Below, one piece after another: positions 38,500-49,740 of a stretch of DNA of 64,000 bases. The stretch comes from Torreya grandis (lineage: Eukaryota > Streptophyta > Pinopsida > Cupressales > Taxaceae): assembly GCA_037957365.1 (NCBI GenBank), contig JARHVA010002424.1:1230501-1294500 (forward strand). The letters run 5' to 3'. The position numbers and the translations under genes were made by a program. A model generated the notes under the pieces. It was given only the letters and a program-made list of their open reading frames with translations. It was not told the origin of the DNA and did not search any database. The stretch's first letter is position 1. Each line of letters opens with the position of its first letter.

Positions 38500-40332
38500 C
38501 TTATTTGAAGTTCCATGTCAACACTTTATAGTCTAGAGTATGGGTATCTATATCATATTTAACTAGTGTTGTATCCATGCCATCTCCATCTATCTCATCA
38601 ATAATCACCTATAATCTATCAATATCATACTCTAATCATCTAATCTCAGTTATCTAGTCCCCTCTATCATCAACTAATCCCTATAATCTGAACACCTCTT
38701 AGTGTAATACATCAATCTCTATATCATGAGATCTAATATCCTCTTGGAGTCTATCAACAAGCACATGCTCCTCTTTATATCTCATAGTGTGTGAAGAACC
38801 AATCACATCCCCTCTATCTATATGGGTCTCATGTACTAATCTAATGATCACATCCTCCCCCCATCTATCCTCCTCATTATTAGCCTCTATCAATGACATC
38901 TCCCCTCCAACCCTCTACTCTATATCCAGATCCATACATGTATCCACATCAATATCAACCCATGATCACACAAAATCTATACATCCTCCACCTCAGTGAT
39001 CTCCACATTATATAGCTAGCTAATCTTCATAGCATGTCCTTTTCCTCATGCTTGTTCTAATCCTTTATCTCCTATAACAACCCTCACAATCTTGGTTCAT
39101 AATCTTGTGTCTCATGGTTTCCTACTCAAGCTAGATACCAATCTCTACCTCTATGTCCATGGTTGTACATGTGGAATAGTTAGTCTAAGCAGTCTCTATC
39201 AAGCTCACTAATCTACATAGCCATAAATAACTCCCACATTAATCACATCTCTCAAATAACTCCACCTAATAGTATGTAATTATGACCATTTATGATCAGC
39301 TATCACTAGAGTAATTGGCATTCCCCATTGTGATTTCTCCCTCACTAATCATGTAAATACATGTGGCCTAGATAGTATATGCTATCTCACCCCAAATTGT
39401 CTCATCACCCTATCTAGGTGATATCTCTCTATGTTGTAATCATGTTTCCCAATAATGTAACATAGGGTCATCATATAATCTATGTGAAGGTCATATGTGG
39501 CCACTAAAATATAATCTCCCTTTACGGTCTCCAGGTTATTTTATCATCACCTAACTCATCAATAACCCTCTAGTAAAAATCCATATCATCTAAGTGTGGT
39601 CTACATGTACTAATAATTATGCGTCACCCATATGCCAATGGATCATCATTAAACTGAGTGATCATGTGTCCAATTGGCCTCTCTATATCAATGTACTCCC
39701 AAAACCATAGCTGTATTAATGTAAAAGGACCAATCTCTCTTTGATCTATATAAACTACATGATGTAAATCCTTGTATAAGTGTGTTAGAATACATGGAAC
39801 CCATGAAAATATCTCACCCATCTCCACCATATCTCCAATCACATCTATAATACCAATATAACATAACCTCCCACTCTTGTTAGGTATCATAATGCCACTA
39901 ACAATAGCCATGAGTATTATAGTCAAATAATCCATTTGTAATCTAGTACCATAATCTACATTCACATCACCTCTAATAATAAGAATCATACCATTGCCAA
40001 AAAGCATAAACAATGTGATCTCTTATGGATCCTACCTCTAGGATACCCATATCCCTCATATTGGAATATATAAAATCTGATACACATCATCTAATGTGAT
40101 AGTCATATTCCCTATTGGCAAGTGAAATGTACTAGTCTCACTATGCCATCTCTCTACAAGTGCTATCAAAAGTGCTCTATCCACTTGAATCTCTAGCATC
40201 TACGTAATGTAAAATAAGTTGTTTACCTTTAAAACACCAAAATTATACTCTATAAAGCTCAACATATATGACATCATTTTAGGTATCTACTCTTGAGTCA
40301 CAAACACTGGTAATACCTCCTAAAAATAACAT
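38095..40332 (-). pseudogene. Plant mobile domain (PMD) gene of element B, antisense to gag-pol
   Basis: On the minus strand from 40332 leftwards: FIEYNFGVLKVNN, then ALVERWHSETSTFHLPIG and NMTITLDDVY (near 40080-40180), a textbook PMD N-terminal signature. The open stretch 40013-39624 contains GDVNVDYGTRLQMDYLTI, YIGIIDVIGDMVEMGEIFSW, and GPFTLIQLWFWEYIDIERP (the LxxLQLWAWERF-type box). The C-terminal part is acidic and broken; 38899-38699 is an open piece. Plant PMD proteins are found both in host silencing factors and in transposons. In this element the gene lies between integrase and the 3' LTR in reverse orientation, and it is better preserved than the copy at 15408-17580. A (TA)n run interrupts the C-terminal coding region near 38446-38499. 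Confidence 0.92.
38446..38499. repeat. (TA)n microsatellite within the PMD pseudogene of B
   Basis: TA run that is not present at the corresponding place in the element A copy. It therefore arose after the copies separated. Confidence 0.9.
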
Positions 40333-41620
40333 ATGTTGGCATATAATTAATTTTACTTATCATTAAATTCAAACCATCACTATATTATAGTCATTCAATA
40401 AAATAACAAAAATAAAACAAACATTTCCAATCCATCCATTCATATATTAATCATTCTGTTAAACCCTTCTTTAACTCTCTAAAACTCATTTTTGCTTATA
40501 CATCCAACATTTTTGCTATCAATTCTATTGATTTTGAATTTGGTTGACCATTTTATTTACTCAAACAAATTTGCCTCTATGTTAAAATAATTGCTTCCCC
40601 ATCCAACAATTATGCTCCCATGTTGAACGATTTCACCACTACTAAATAGAAAAATTGCATTTCCTAACCTAATGTGATTTTTTTACCTTGTTCAACAAAA
40701 ATGAATCTATATTTTCCTAGTTCATAGTTACAGTGAATTCACTATTTTTGATGCCAAATTCACCATTTTGGCATCTACAAATTCATTTTCCCTCATTTTA
40801 TTCCCTAATTAACAACCATAAATACAAAAAAATTCAAAAAAAGACTAACTTATCAGAGGCCCACTCTTCTCAGGTCTCTGGAACCTCGTCACTCACTCTT
40901 CTTGATGCTCATGGTGTGGAATATGATCCATATTTCCTCCAAGGTCTCAAATAAAATCTCTCAACTATATTTTCTTAGAAATTAATTTTGAAAATCAAAT
41001 TTACACAAATAAATTTCTATACCCCATTTGATCTACTTATATTTTTATCCCCTATCAAATATTCCCCACCATCCCTCCATAATACTAAAAACTCATCCAT
41101 TTTTCAAATTTATGGATACATTAAATCAATTTACTCCAAATTTTCTCAAAATATTATAATAATATATCTATGTTAAGTTATCATTATCTTTTGAAATTCA
41201 ATATATTTTTTCTATTTTTTTATCTACAACTTATTATCACTAGGATATATCAATCCCATAATCTCTCAATTAACCCCTATGTGATTAGAAAAATATTAAG
41301 TTTGCAATCTCCAAATGGTAAATATATTTTTTTAAATCCATACACTAGTTTTTAACTTGGGGCAACCTTTTTATGCAACCAACATCTTACAAGTTTGATA
41401 TCAATTCTACCAATACATTGATTTATAATTCATCCACATCACTTTGTCCATTTCCTCTTTTTATCAATTTTTAGTGTTTTTCCATTTTCTCACACAAACC
41501 CTATAGGGGACATCATCACACTCATTTTCATTTATTTGGGGTAGATTTCTCCTTCTTAATCATCAACACTCTAATTAATCTACTATTCTTTGAAACAGTA
41601 TTGATTTGCAAAACTATTTC
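40333..41620 (+). other. Non-coding 3' region of element B upstream of the PPT
   Basis: This lies between the start of the PMD gene and the polypurine tract, where an upstream promoter for the antisense gene would have to be. The part up to about 40830 matches element A (14888-15400, inverted). Beyond that, A is truncated. Open stretches at 40733-40954, 40988-41176 and 41170-41355 show no domain. Nothing else is recognised. Confidence 0.6.
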
Positions 41621-41633
41621 AAAGAGGGGAAAA
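41621..41633 (+). promoter_or_regulatory. Polypurine tract of element B
   Basis: AAAGAGGGGAAAA is directly followed by TGTAGATACC, the start of the 3' LTR. Position and composition fit the plus-strand primer. Confidence 0.88.
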
Positions 41634-42450
41634 TGTAGATACCTAAGTTACATTTAGTGTTGGAATGCACCCAAAAATCTACTACTAATTATTCTTAAAA
41701 TAATTAATCACATCTCCTTCCAAATTCAAACAATTGAATAAGTCAAATTAACCAATTATATACACTTCAAATCCTTATTTTAAATATAAAATCCATATTT
41801 TACACCTTATTCAACATCTTACACCTTATTTTACCTCACATGTTGAGTCATCCCAACCAAACACATAAATTTATCAACCTCCTTTGAGTTACCACCTGAG
41901 TTGTCAAAACATTTGACTCATTCATGTTGACTAGCTAGCCAATTCCATACTTCTATCAACCATTTGAAATGGTATTCATCTTAATGGGTGAGGACTCATT
42001 AGCCACCACTAATTATTTAGATAATTTAATAAATCTAAATAATCCTCCACTATCAGATCTTCCTCCAAAAAACTATAAATAAACTTAAAAACCATCATTT
42101 TTAAGGATCTTGAATTATGATAACAAATATATATTCAATTTACAAGTGAATCCAAGAAAATCAAAGTGAATCAAAGCATAAAAACTCTTTTTACAAAAAA
42201 ATTATTCCTATTCTCCTATGCATTATAAGAATGAGCAACCACATTTTCAAAGATCAAATCAAGTTTACATCATAATGGAGAAAGCTTGCACATTTGAAGT
42301 ATAAGTTTGTATTTTTGATTTTCTTTGTTTGTTACTCTATATTAGGTTGAATTTATCTTAGATTTAGATTACATTATTAGTTTATTTATTATCATTTCTA
42401 TATTTAGTTCATAAATTTATATATTTTCATAGGGTTCATGCATTCTAACA
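41634..42450 (+). repeat. 3' LTR of element B
   Basis: Starts TGTAGATACCTAAG after the polypurine tract and ends ...GCATTCTAACA at 42450, so it has TGT...ACA ends and is about 817 bp. The right boundary is set by the immediate start of PMD-homologous sequence. No second copy was found in the window, because the 5' end of B is missing. A TATA-like aactataaataaac lies at about 42070. Confidence 0.75.
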
Positions 42451-42777
42451 AAATTATAATGGGATTTGCATTATGCAGTTTATATAGATCATAAAGAGAT
42501 TGATCCCTCAACATTATTTTAGGTATGGTTCTAGGAGCACATTGCTATAGAGAGGATAGCTAGACACATGAGCAATATGTCTGATGATGAAACATTGGAA
42601 TATGGGTGGAACATGATTATTGGCACATGTATACCACACTTAGGTGATCTAGAGTCTTACAGGAGCATTATTGATGAGTTAGGTGATGATGAGATCACCT
42701 AGAAACCATAAAGGGATATTAATTTTAGTGGCCACATGACCTTCACATGGATTATATAATGACCCCATGTTACTATT
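42451..42777 (+). pseudogene. PMD fragment of a third copy (element C)
   Basis: Sequence beginning right after the LTR end aligns with the middle of the PMD genes of A and B: aattataatgggatttgca against acttatacaaggatttaca, then gtttatatagatc. It encodes VYIDHKEIDPSTLF-VWF, IERIARHMSNMSDDETLEYGW and HLGDLESYRSIIDELGDDEIT in register with 15955-16260 of A. It ends near 42777. Element B therefore appears to have inserted into, or been joined to, another copy of the same family. The rest of that copy is not visible to the left. Confidence 0.82.
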
Positions 42778-43899
42778 GATTCTTGAATATGTAACATAGG
42801 TACCTAGAGTGTTCAAGAAAACTTATCATTTTATAATTCTAAGAATTCAGCACATGAGTTGTAAGTTGTGACAATCCTATTATCTGTTAATGGAATAGTT
42901 GTAAGTTGTGCAAAACAAGTGGACTATTTCAAAATATTTATAATGTTTGGTAGTTGGGAGCCATCATGGCCAAATATTTGATATATGCAAAATATGAAGT
43001 ATGTTATGCTAAAAACTATGAATTATGAATAAGATATAATTTGAAAACTAATCTAAGATGGATATTTAAAATGACAATTGAGCTAGAGTGATCTGGTTAA
43101 AAAGGAGTAAAAGGAAGGGTAGGGTAGAGAAGGAATGTTGTCGATTTTCATTCCAAACATCATGAGAAAGTTCACACATCATCTAGGCATGCTCTTAACC
43201 AATTTATGAAATTAAGTAGCATAAGCTCAAATACTATCACACATTAGGAAAACATCTAAGGAATGTGGGAAATAATGAAAATAAGAACCAAGTTCACTTT
43301 AAATATTTACCCCTATAAGAAAAAAACATTAGTCCAAATTCAGGAAAGGTAAATAAAATGAAATGAACCTAAGAAATTTCAATTAACCTAGCATTGGTAC
43401 AAGTTAATAGATCTACATTTGAATGTACACATCAGGAATTCATAAGAACCATTAAAATCTATAAATTAGAACAAATAAGTGAGAGAGAAGCTATAATAAC
43501 AAAAGAGACAAGTAAATTTAGATAAAATTTCCATAATTCCTTGCTTATATTAATTGCTCAAAAGTTACAATTAGTTTTTTGGCTCAAAAAACTCTCTCCT
43601 CCTTTTAAAATGGGCAACACCTCTTTATATAGACCTTTTTTTAGGTATTCCAATTAGTCATGTCAAAATTTAAGGACATATATCCTTTTAATATCTTTTG
43701 AGAATAATCTAGACATTCTAAATGACTAACCTATAGGTAATATTATTTGCAAGTTGCATATGACTTTACAAAAGAATATTCTCTTTTCAAAAGTATACAA
43801 GCTCAATTACAAAAATAATATTCCTATCCTAACTAACTTGGAGACCCTTGTGTTGTCATAGTCTTTTGTCTTCCCTACATGATCCTCATTCTATAATGT
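42778..43899. other. Non-genic interval
   Basis: A+T-rich, no supported gene. Short similarity within itself (agttgtaagttgtg occurs twice, near 42855 and 42897) is the only structure noted. Confidence 0.5.
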
Positions 43900-46240
43900 T
43901 ATTCATTGATCAGCTAGAGGTCAATGATAGGTTTCATACACAATTCTTTTTTTTGATCCTCTAATCCCTTGATATCCCTCTCATCCATTTCCAAAGATTT
44001 TTTGATACCCCTAACATCCCTTATCTTTTCTTTTGATGATAAAATTAGACCCATGACCTTCTTGTTATTAGCCCCTATTTTCCCTTGTCCTTAATTCCTT
44101 ACTTATTTCATGAATTAAGTAGTTCTGATCTTGAACTCCTCATCAGGTATTAGACCTAAGGGACTAAGTGTGTTAGGATCTTTGATCAATCTAGATAATA
44201 TGTGAAACATTTTATCTTCTTAATACTTGAGGTTCTTAAAAATGTTCTCCATCTACTTAGACTAGTTGCTTAGGGATTTGATCTTATCAATTAATATATC
44301 CATAACCATATTAATATGGGATAGGATGACTATCCTAAATTTAGGGATTTGATTTTTAGTCATGACCTTGGTCAAATCCTTCACTTGGTAGCTTGATTCC
44401 TACCATTTTACAACTTGGCCTATAGCCTTAGTACTTTATTTATTTATTGCATCTTGCCTACTCCTGACTAACTTTAAAGATTTGACTAAATTAGTCATGG
44501 TGTCCTCAAATTTCTTGAATCTATCTTCTTGGATTGATAAGATGTCTTACTATTTCAAATTCTTATTATGCTACAAGATGTCCTTGATCATTATTTGTAA
44601 TTGATTTGTCTGAACCTAATCCATTTGAAGAACATTTTACTCAAATATTGGGTCTTCACTAGAATTTTGTCTTCCAACTGGAGTTAATCCAACAAAATGT
44701 TTCACTTTCTAAAAGTAAACTCTTCTCCACCAACCATGGCCTTCTTCTCAGTTACTCTCTGTAAGTTGGTAGTGGTTGGGTCAAATTTCACACCAACTAA
44801 AGATTTTGTCATCTTTAGATCTGGGGTCTCCATTTGTACTCCATTTGATTCTCTTAGAGTAGAAATTCTTCTTTCATCTTCTTACTGAATGGAAACTATC
44901 CATAACTTAACTTCATGAATTGGGATATTGATGGTCCCCATCATAGCTAATGGATGGTATATGGTAGGTACCTTTTGTAACTTGCCATAGATGAACCATT
45001 CAGGAATGGTTGGACCCTGAATCAAGTTTTATTCACTAAAGAGATTAAATTCACTCAAAAGATAAGTGAAAGTCATCTTGGGCCTCTTCCTCTTAACTAG
45101 GACAAAAGCTGATTCAACTTTTTTTTTGGGTGTGTCTATAATAACTAGGTCTAACACTTCCTTCTACTTTTCTTCTTTAACTTCCTTCATTTCTTCATCC
45201 TTAAAATCATAGGCTAATGATAGTAGCTTTAAATCGTCTTCAATTATTTCACTAGGGTCTAGTGCTACCATATGAACTCATCCACTAGTGATCCTTTCTC
45301 CTCTACTTGAGTTAAATAAGATGAAATTTCATCAAGACTTCTCTCTTCCAACCTTTCCTCAAGTTGTGCCTCAGGTTTGGACTCTATCTATAACTGGGTT
45401 GGTGAAGTTCTAAAAGGTACACCACTCAAAAAATGGTACTACTTTTCCCCCAACTACCATATGTCATCATTCTCTTTTTGCTCCCTCTACATTCTAGACT
45501 TTGTCTTAATGTTGTGACTTTTCAATCTAAGGGTGACATCATATAATGAAGAGGCTTTTATGTATATGGGGTCAAAAGGAAAAATCTAGTGATCATAAGT
45601 TACATTGATCCCTTTAGCTTTTAGATGTTCCTTAACTCTTCCTTAGGGATCCCACTACCTTAGTTCATCAATTTAGAGATTAAAGGAGGTCCTATGCCTA
45701 GAAGCAGCCTCGATGTTGTCCCACTATGAAAAAATAATCCTTCTAATGGTTAAGGGGAGGATATGAAATAGTCCTTTCCTCTTGGTCTTACAAAGACCAT
45801 CAATTCCATTACATAATTAGTAAGCCACATCTTACTCTACTAGTTCTATGGACACATTGATAGGCAGTTTGAGGGGAGTGCATTACATTCCTTCAATCCT
45901 AATGATTATAAAATTAGGGTATAAACAAATGTACCTTGTGGCCTCAATTTATTTTTTGGTCAAGGGGCTAAATATTGACATTGGATTCCTAGTTATTGCC
46001 TCGACTAGGGATGGATAAACAGTCACATATGAATTAGATGTGGTCCTTATATTTGAATATGTGCAACTTTGAATAGTATTGGGAGATTGTATATGTCATA
46101 TCACGTGACCATTCCCTTAGGTTAGGGATATTTGTGGTAGAAATCAAAGTATCTAGGAGGTATTCCATAATATAGAATTGGTTCTTAGTCTTATTTTTTA
46201 CTATAAAGATCTTCCTACTTAAACAAGTGCTCACCACTTA
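43900..46240 (-). pseudogene. Long decayed ORF of unknown identity
   Basis: The minus strand reads as one long gene remnant with few frameshifts. Most breaks are TAG/TAA/TGA replacing likely Gln, Trp or Arg codons. 46237-46034 is open (MVSTCLSRKIFIVKNKTKNQ..., YTISQYYSKLHIFKYKDHI). Then follow WDNIEAASRHRTSFNL, KGINVTYDH, DPIYIKASSLYDVTLRLKSH, SGVPFRTSPTQL, an acidic stretch LEERLEERSLDEISSYL, PEWFIYGKLQKVPTIYHP, and a Lys/Glu-rich C-terminal third with SSKEKIRDVRGIKKSLEMDE that looks coiled-coil. I do not recognise the family. It could be an extra ORF of a retroelement whose other parts are absent, or a captured host gene. Its decay matches that of the surrounding elements. Confidence 0.6.
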
Positions 46241-46687
46241 ACCAAGGGGAGGGGTGAGCTATTTATAAACCATAAATAGACTAAGGTCACCTAAATTTTA
46301 TCCACATAGGTATTGTTTGAATTTAAACATAATCTATTCATCATAGTCATGACCATTCTTATCCTAGGCCTAAATTGACCAAAGGGGGTTATATTCATTA
46401 AAATATGCTCACCCTGTTAATTATACTAATTCTCACTAATTTGATCTAATTCCCATATTTCCTAAATATATTAACTATTTACCTAATACCCATATCCCAT
46501 TCCTATATCCCACATAACCTTTATCCCATCCTAAGATAAATTAATCCTCTCATTAAAACTTTAATAAACCCCCATTACCTACTTTCTTACTCCCTAATCC
46601 CACTAGTCAATTTTAAATTCAAAAATAATCCAACCACCCACCTACCACCCTACACTAGCCTTTCCTAAAACCCTAAACCCTGTAAGG

Positions 46688-46719
46688 AGATTTCTAGAAT
46701 TGGAGGATTCTAGAAATCT
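46688..46719. other. Perfect 13-bp hairpin in the LTR candidate of D
   Basis: AGATTTCTAGAAT (46688-46700) and ATTCTAGAAATCT (46707-46719) are exact reverse complements around the 6-nt loop tggagg. Confidence 0.85.
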
Positions 46720-46761
46720 TCCCCAAATTGTTGCCTTCTCTAGAATTCTCTAATTCTAGAT

Positions 46762-46791
46762 ATTTCCATGGAATTAAAATTCTATGGAAAT
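46762..46791. other. Near-perfect 14-bp hairpin in the LTR candidate of D
   Basis: ATTTCCATGGAATT (46762-46775) pairs with AATTCTATGGAAAT (46778-46791), with one mismatch and a 2-nt loop, 43 bp after the previous hairpin. Confidence 0.85.
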
Positions 46792-47213
46792 TCATATCCC
46801 TAGATCTTAAAGGCCCAAGTTTGAATTTGGACCCTTGATCTTCCCTTCATTTTCCTATAAATCTGATCTCCCCCTCCACTCTTGATACTAAGGAGAAATT
46901 ATCAAGCAAACCATTAAACACTCCAATTAGCATCCATAACAACCTTCTAATGTCCATTTGAAGCCATTGTCTCTATCACACATCCATTAGAAGTCATTGT
47001 CAAAATCTCACAAGCAATCCAATAATCAAGATTTTGAATCAAATAATTGGAATTCAAATCCTAGAATGGAGGAATGAGAAGGTAAAGAGGATGGTAAGAA
47101 TTTTCTAATTTCTCTAATTTATCTACTCTATCCATTCCTATTGGTGCCATCAAGTTTTGGGTTTTATTGTATATTTAGTAATATTGCTTTAACTTGAAAT
47201 TTGGTGCACATTT

Positions 47214-47231
47214 TGGCAATCACAGTGGGAC
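47214..47231 (+). promoter_or_regulatory. Candidate primer binding site of element D
   Basis: TGGCAATCACAGTGGGAC lies just inside the LTR candidate. It resembles the TGGCGAC...TGGGGAC-type primer sites of large Tat (Ogre-like) elements, allowing for CpG decay. The assignment is by eye. Confidence 0.5.
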
Positions 47232-47329
47232 TAACCTCCCTTATTTAGTCTAATAAAATACTAGAAAAGTTTTAAGTGATTTCAAGACCAATTGTATGTG
47301 GATTCAAGACTAGATTTTCAATTTTTGAC

Positions 47330-48604
47330 ATGTTATAGGTAAGTCATGACATTGCCCTATTAGTCATGGTATTCCAATCATGGGATCGTTAATGCTAGTA
47401 GAGGTATTATCGATTAATCCATTAGCGGTTAAGGTTTTTAGTAGGGTTTTTTATTCTTGAAAATACCATGACTATGAAAGTCATGGGATTTCCAGTTAGT
47501 AGAGATATCATCATTGATAGTAGTGATATTGTTAGTTATATAGTAGGGCTTAGATTTTAGACTTATTTCTACTAACCATTTGCTTTTTAGGTGTGTTGTC
47601 TCTTGTTATTGATTTTATGTGCAATACAAGAATAAAATCCTCAAAATATAGGTTGATTAGACATTCTTGAAAAACACATGAGTCCCTCAGTTATGATATT
47701 GCTTTGTTAATAGTGATATTGTCATTCCTAGTAGCAATATTGTCAAAATTAATAGTTGGGATTATATTATAGCTAGTTTCTATTGACTGTCTATTTCTAT
47801 GAGTGTTTTTTTTATATTGATGTCTTTGTGTGTAGAAAAATAAGAAAATCCCCTAGAGATAAATTAATCATAGATCTTTAACAAAATTGTGACTCACTTA
47901 GTAGTGGAATTGTCTTATTAATAGTAGCCTTATTATTTTTAATAGCGATATTATTAAACATAGTGCTTAGGGGTTGCTCTATCACTTATGTCTTAATATC
48001 ATTAAGAAATAGATAGATTTTCCTCTTGTCTTCTTATTATTTTATTTAGAATTTTTGGTTGTAGGGAAAAAGGGTTTTGTATCATTTTGACAAACCTGTG
48101 AGTCTACCAATAACATGATTATCCTAGTAGTTGCAGGATTGTAATTCTTAATCATGGGATTGTTATATCATTCCAGATTGGTAAAATGCCACCCTTATCA
48201 CCTTTATATCATAATTTTTAGTGATTTTAGGTTCTATCAAGAAGGTGATCAAGGTTTATAAATTAAAAGACTAAAGGAATTTCCCCTTTTGTTAAATATA
48301 TTTTAAGCATTAATCTATACAAGCACTTAACCTCCTTCCATATCTAAAAATAATTTAATGACAAGGGGTATTCTCTATCTTAGAGGGTTCACATAAAGCA
48401 CTACACTAGGAAGATAATCTAAAAATATATCATATAGATTGGTTTAACCTCATTATACATAGTTTTATTATTCTCAGTAGCAGCTTTGTAGATAGGGATA
48501 GTTAAGATTAGTATTAGGTCCTGATAACATTTTTATCATAAATAATTGTATTTCAAAAAAAAGCCCTGTAATTATTTATAATTTGGTAGACTTTTCTTTA
48601 ATTA

Positions 48605-48676
<72 letters not shown>

Positions 48677-48920
48677 TTTTAATAGCTATAATATCGCTAT
48701 TTGCATTTTTCTGATAGTTATGGATTTGTTGATTAGAGTAGTGGGATTGTTTGATAGTCATGATTTTGTAGTCAATCATAGCTATCAGTTAACTATTTGC
48801 AAACCCATGACTTTTAACTCATGGGATTGATAGTCTAGTCATAGGATTATGCATTTTGGTCATGGGATTGCCTTGTGTATTCATGATATTGTAGGGACTC
48901 ATAGGATTGTTAAAATTTAA
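47330..48920 (+). repeat. Degenerate tandem repeats in the leader of D
   Basis: Units of about 210 bp recur from about 47470. Each has a block like gtgagtc...agttatgatattgc followed by a run of short AT-rich subunits (agtgatattgtc, agtagcaatattgtc, agtagtggaattgtc). Corresponding points fall near 47470, 47685, 47893 and 48107. From 48690 to 48915 a shorter motif, tcatgggattg and variants, repeats at roughly 25-40 bp spacing. Confidence 0.65.
48606..48674. repeat. (AT)n microsatellite in the leader of D
   Basis: Uninterrupted AT run of about 70 bp between the two tandem repeat blocks. Confidence 0.95.
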
Positions 48921-49740
48921 GTTGATAACACCTTTCTTGTAGATTCCTTGGATATTTTAGCACCCTAATCAGATATTTAAACTTTGTGATTGTAGGGAGG
49001 GGTGCGATTTTGTATTCTTATATTAGATTTAATTGTATCTTTGATTTAAGTATCTTATTATTCCTTCTAGATTCTTGTAAATACTTGATTATTTGTGTGT
49101 GTGTGTTATTAATTTTTAAATAATTTTTCATATTGTTCCAAACACACATAAGTAATTAGAATGGTTAATTAATCATATCATGCATTTACTTGTTTTTTGA
49201 GCCCTCCCTTAGGATAACACATGAAATGGATTTTATCACCATGTACATGAATTAGTATAGAGGGGTTAGTGTGATGGATTTCACCATAATACTCTAGCCA
49301 AAATCTATGTTTTGGTAGAGTATAAATATAAAGAGAGATGTCTTTATAGCCTAAGCAAAATTCCCCATAAAGGGTTATGTGGAGTGAGGGGTGATCAAGA
49401 TCCAAGATGTAGGGTAGTCAAATATCCTCGTATATGGACTAAGGCCCTAATGTACCATCATGTATATTGGGGACTCCCCTAGACCATTTTTTATACCTTA
49501 GAGTAGGGGACTTTGGCTGTAATAGGTGTTTCACTATAGGCATCAGTATCAGTGCCAAAGTAGCCATCAAGTTTAATCAATGTTAAGAGGGTTTGGTCAA
49601 TTTCATAATAGGTCACCTACCAATAACCTCACTTGTGTAGCTTTTAGATGGCATGGGCATTAGGTTACACACTCATACAATTTACTAATTAGGATTGTAC
49701 TTATGCATGATTGTTTGTGTGTTATTATGAGACCCATTTT
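48921..49740 (+). other. Leader segment of D without recognised content
   Basis: Mixed composition and no supported gene. The minus-strand stretch 49405-49178 is open but shows no recognisable domain. I see no reason to call it a gene. Confidence 0.45.

Larger units (their letters stand above)
23472..42450 (+). mobile_element. Tat-lineage Ty3/gypsy element B with antisense PMD, plus orientation
   Basis: Order on the plus strand: Asn-rich Gag start, Gag core, knuckle-like motif, protease, linker, RT (interrupted by nested element N at 28229-33867), RNase H, archaeal-type RNase H, integrase ending at 36459, spacer, PMD gene on the minus strand, non-coding 3' region, polypurine tract, 3' LTR (41634-42450). 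The 5' LTR and leader are missing, because the left end is a sharp junction at 23471/23472 with element A. Without N the element is about 13.3 kb. The dual RNase H and an extra ORF beyond pol are typical of Tat elements. Confidence 0.9.
46400..47210 (+). repeat. Candidate 5' LTR of element D (left edge unresolved)
   Basis: The right edge is inferred from ...GGTGCACA (to 47210) followed three bases later by a primer-site-like sequence. A TATA-like tcctataaatct at 46853-46864 sits about 350 bp upstream of that edge, as expected for an LTR promoter. Two strong hairpins lie in the U3-like part. I could not find a matching second LTR by eye, so the left boundary is only a guess. Confidence 0.45.

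Noticed and set aside
47330..48920. Possible CRISPR-like array, because short repeats alternate with variable sequence
   Set aside because: Repeats are degenerate, spacing is irregular, and the context is a plant retrotransposon leader.
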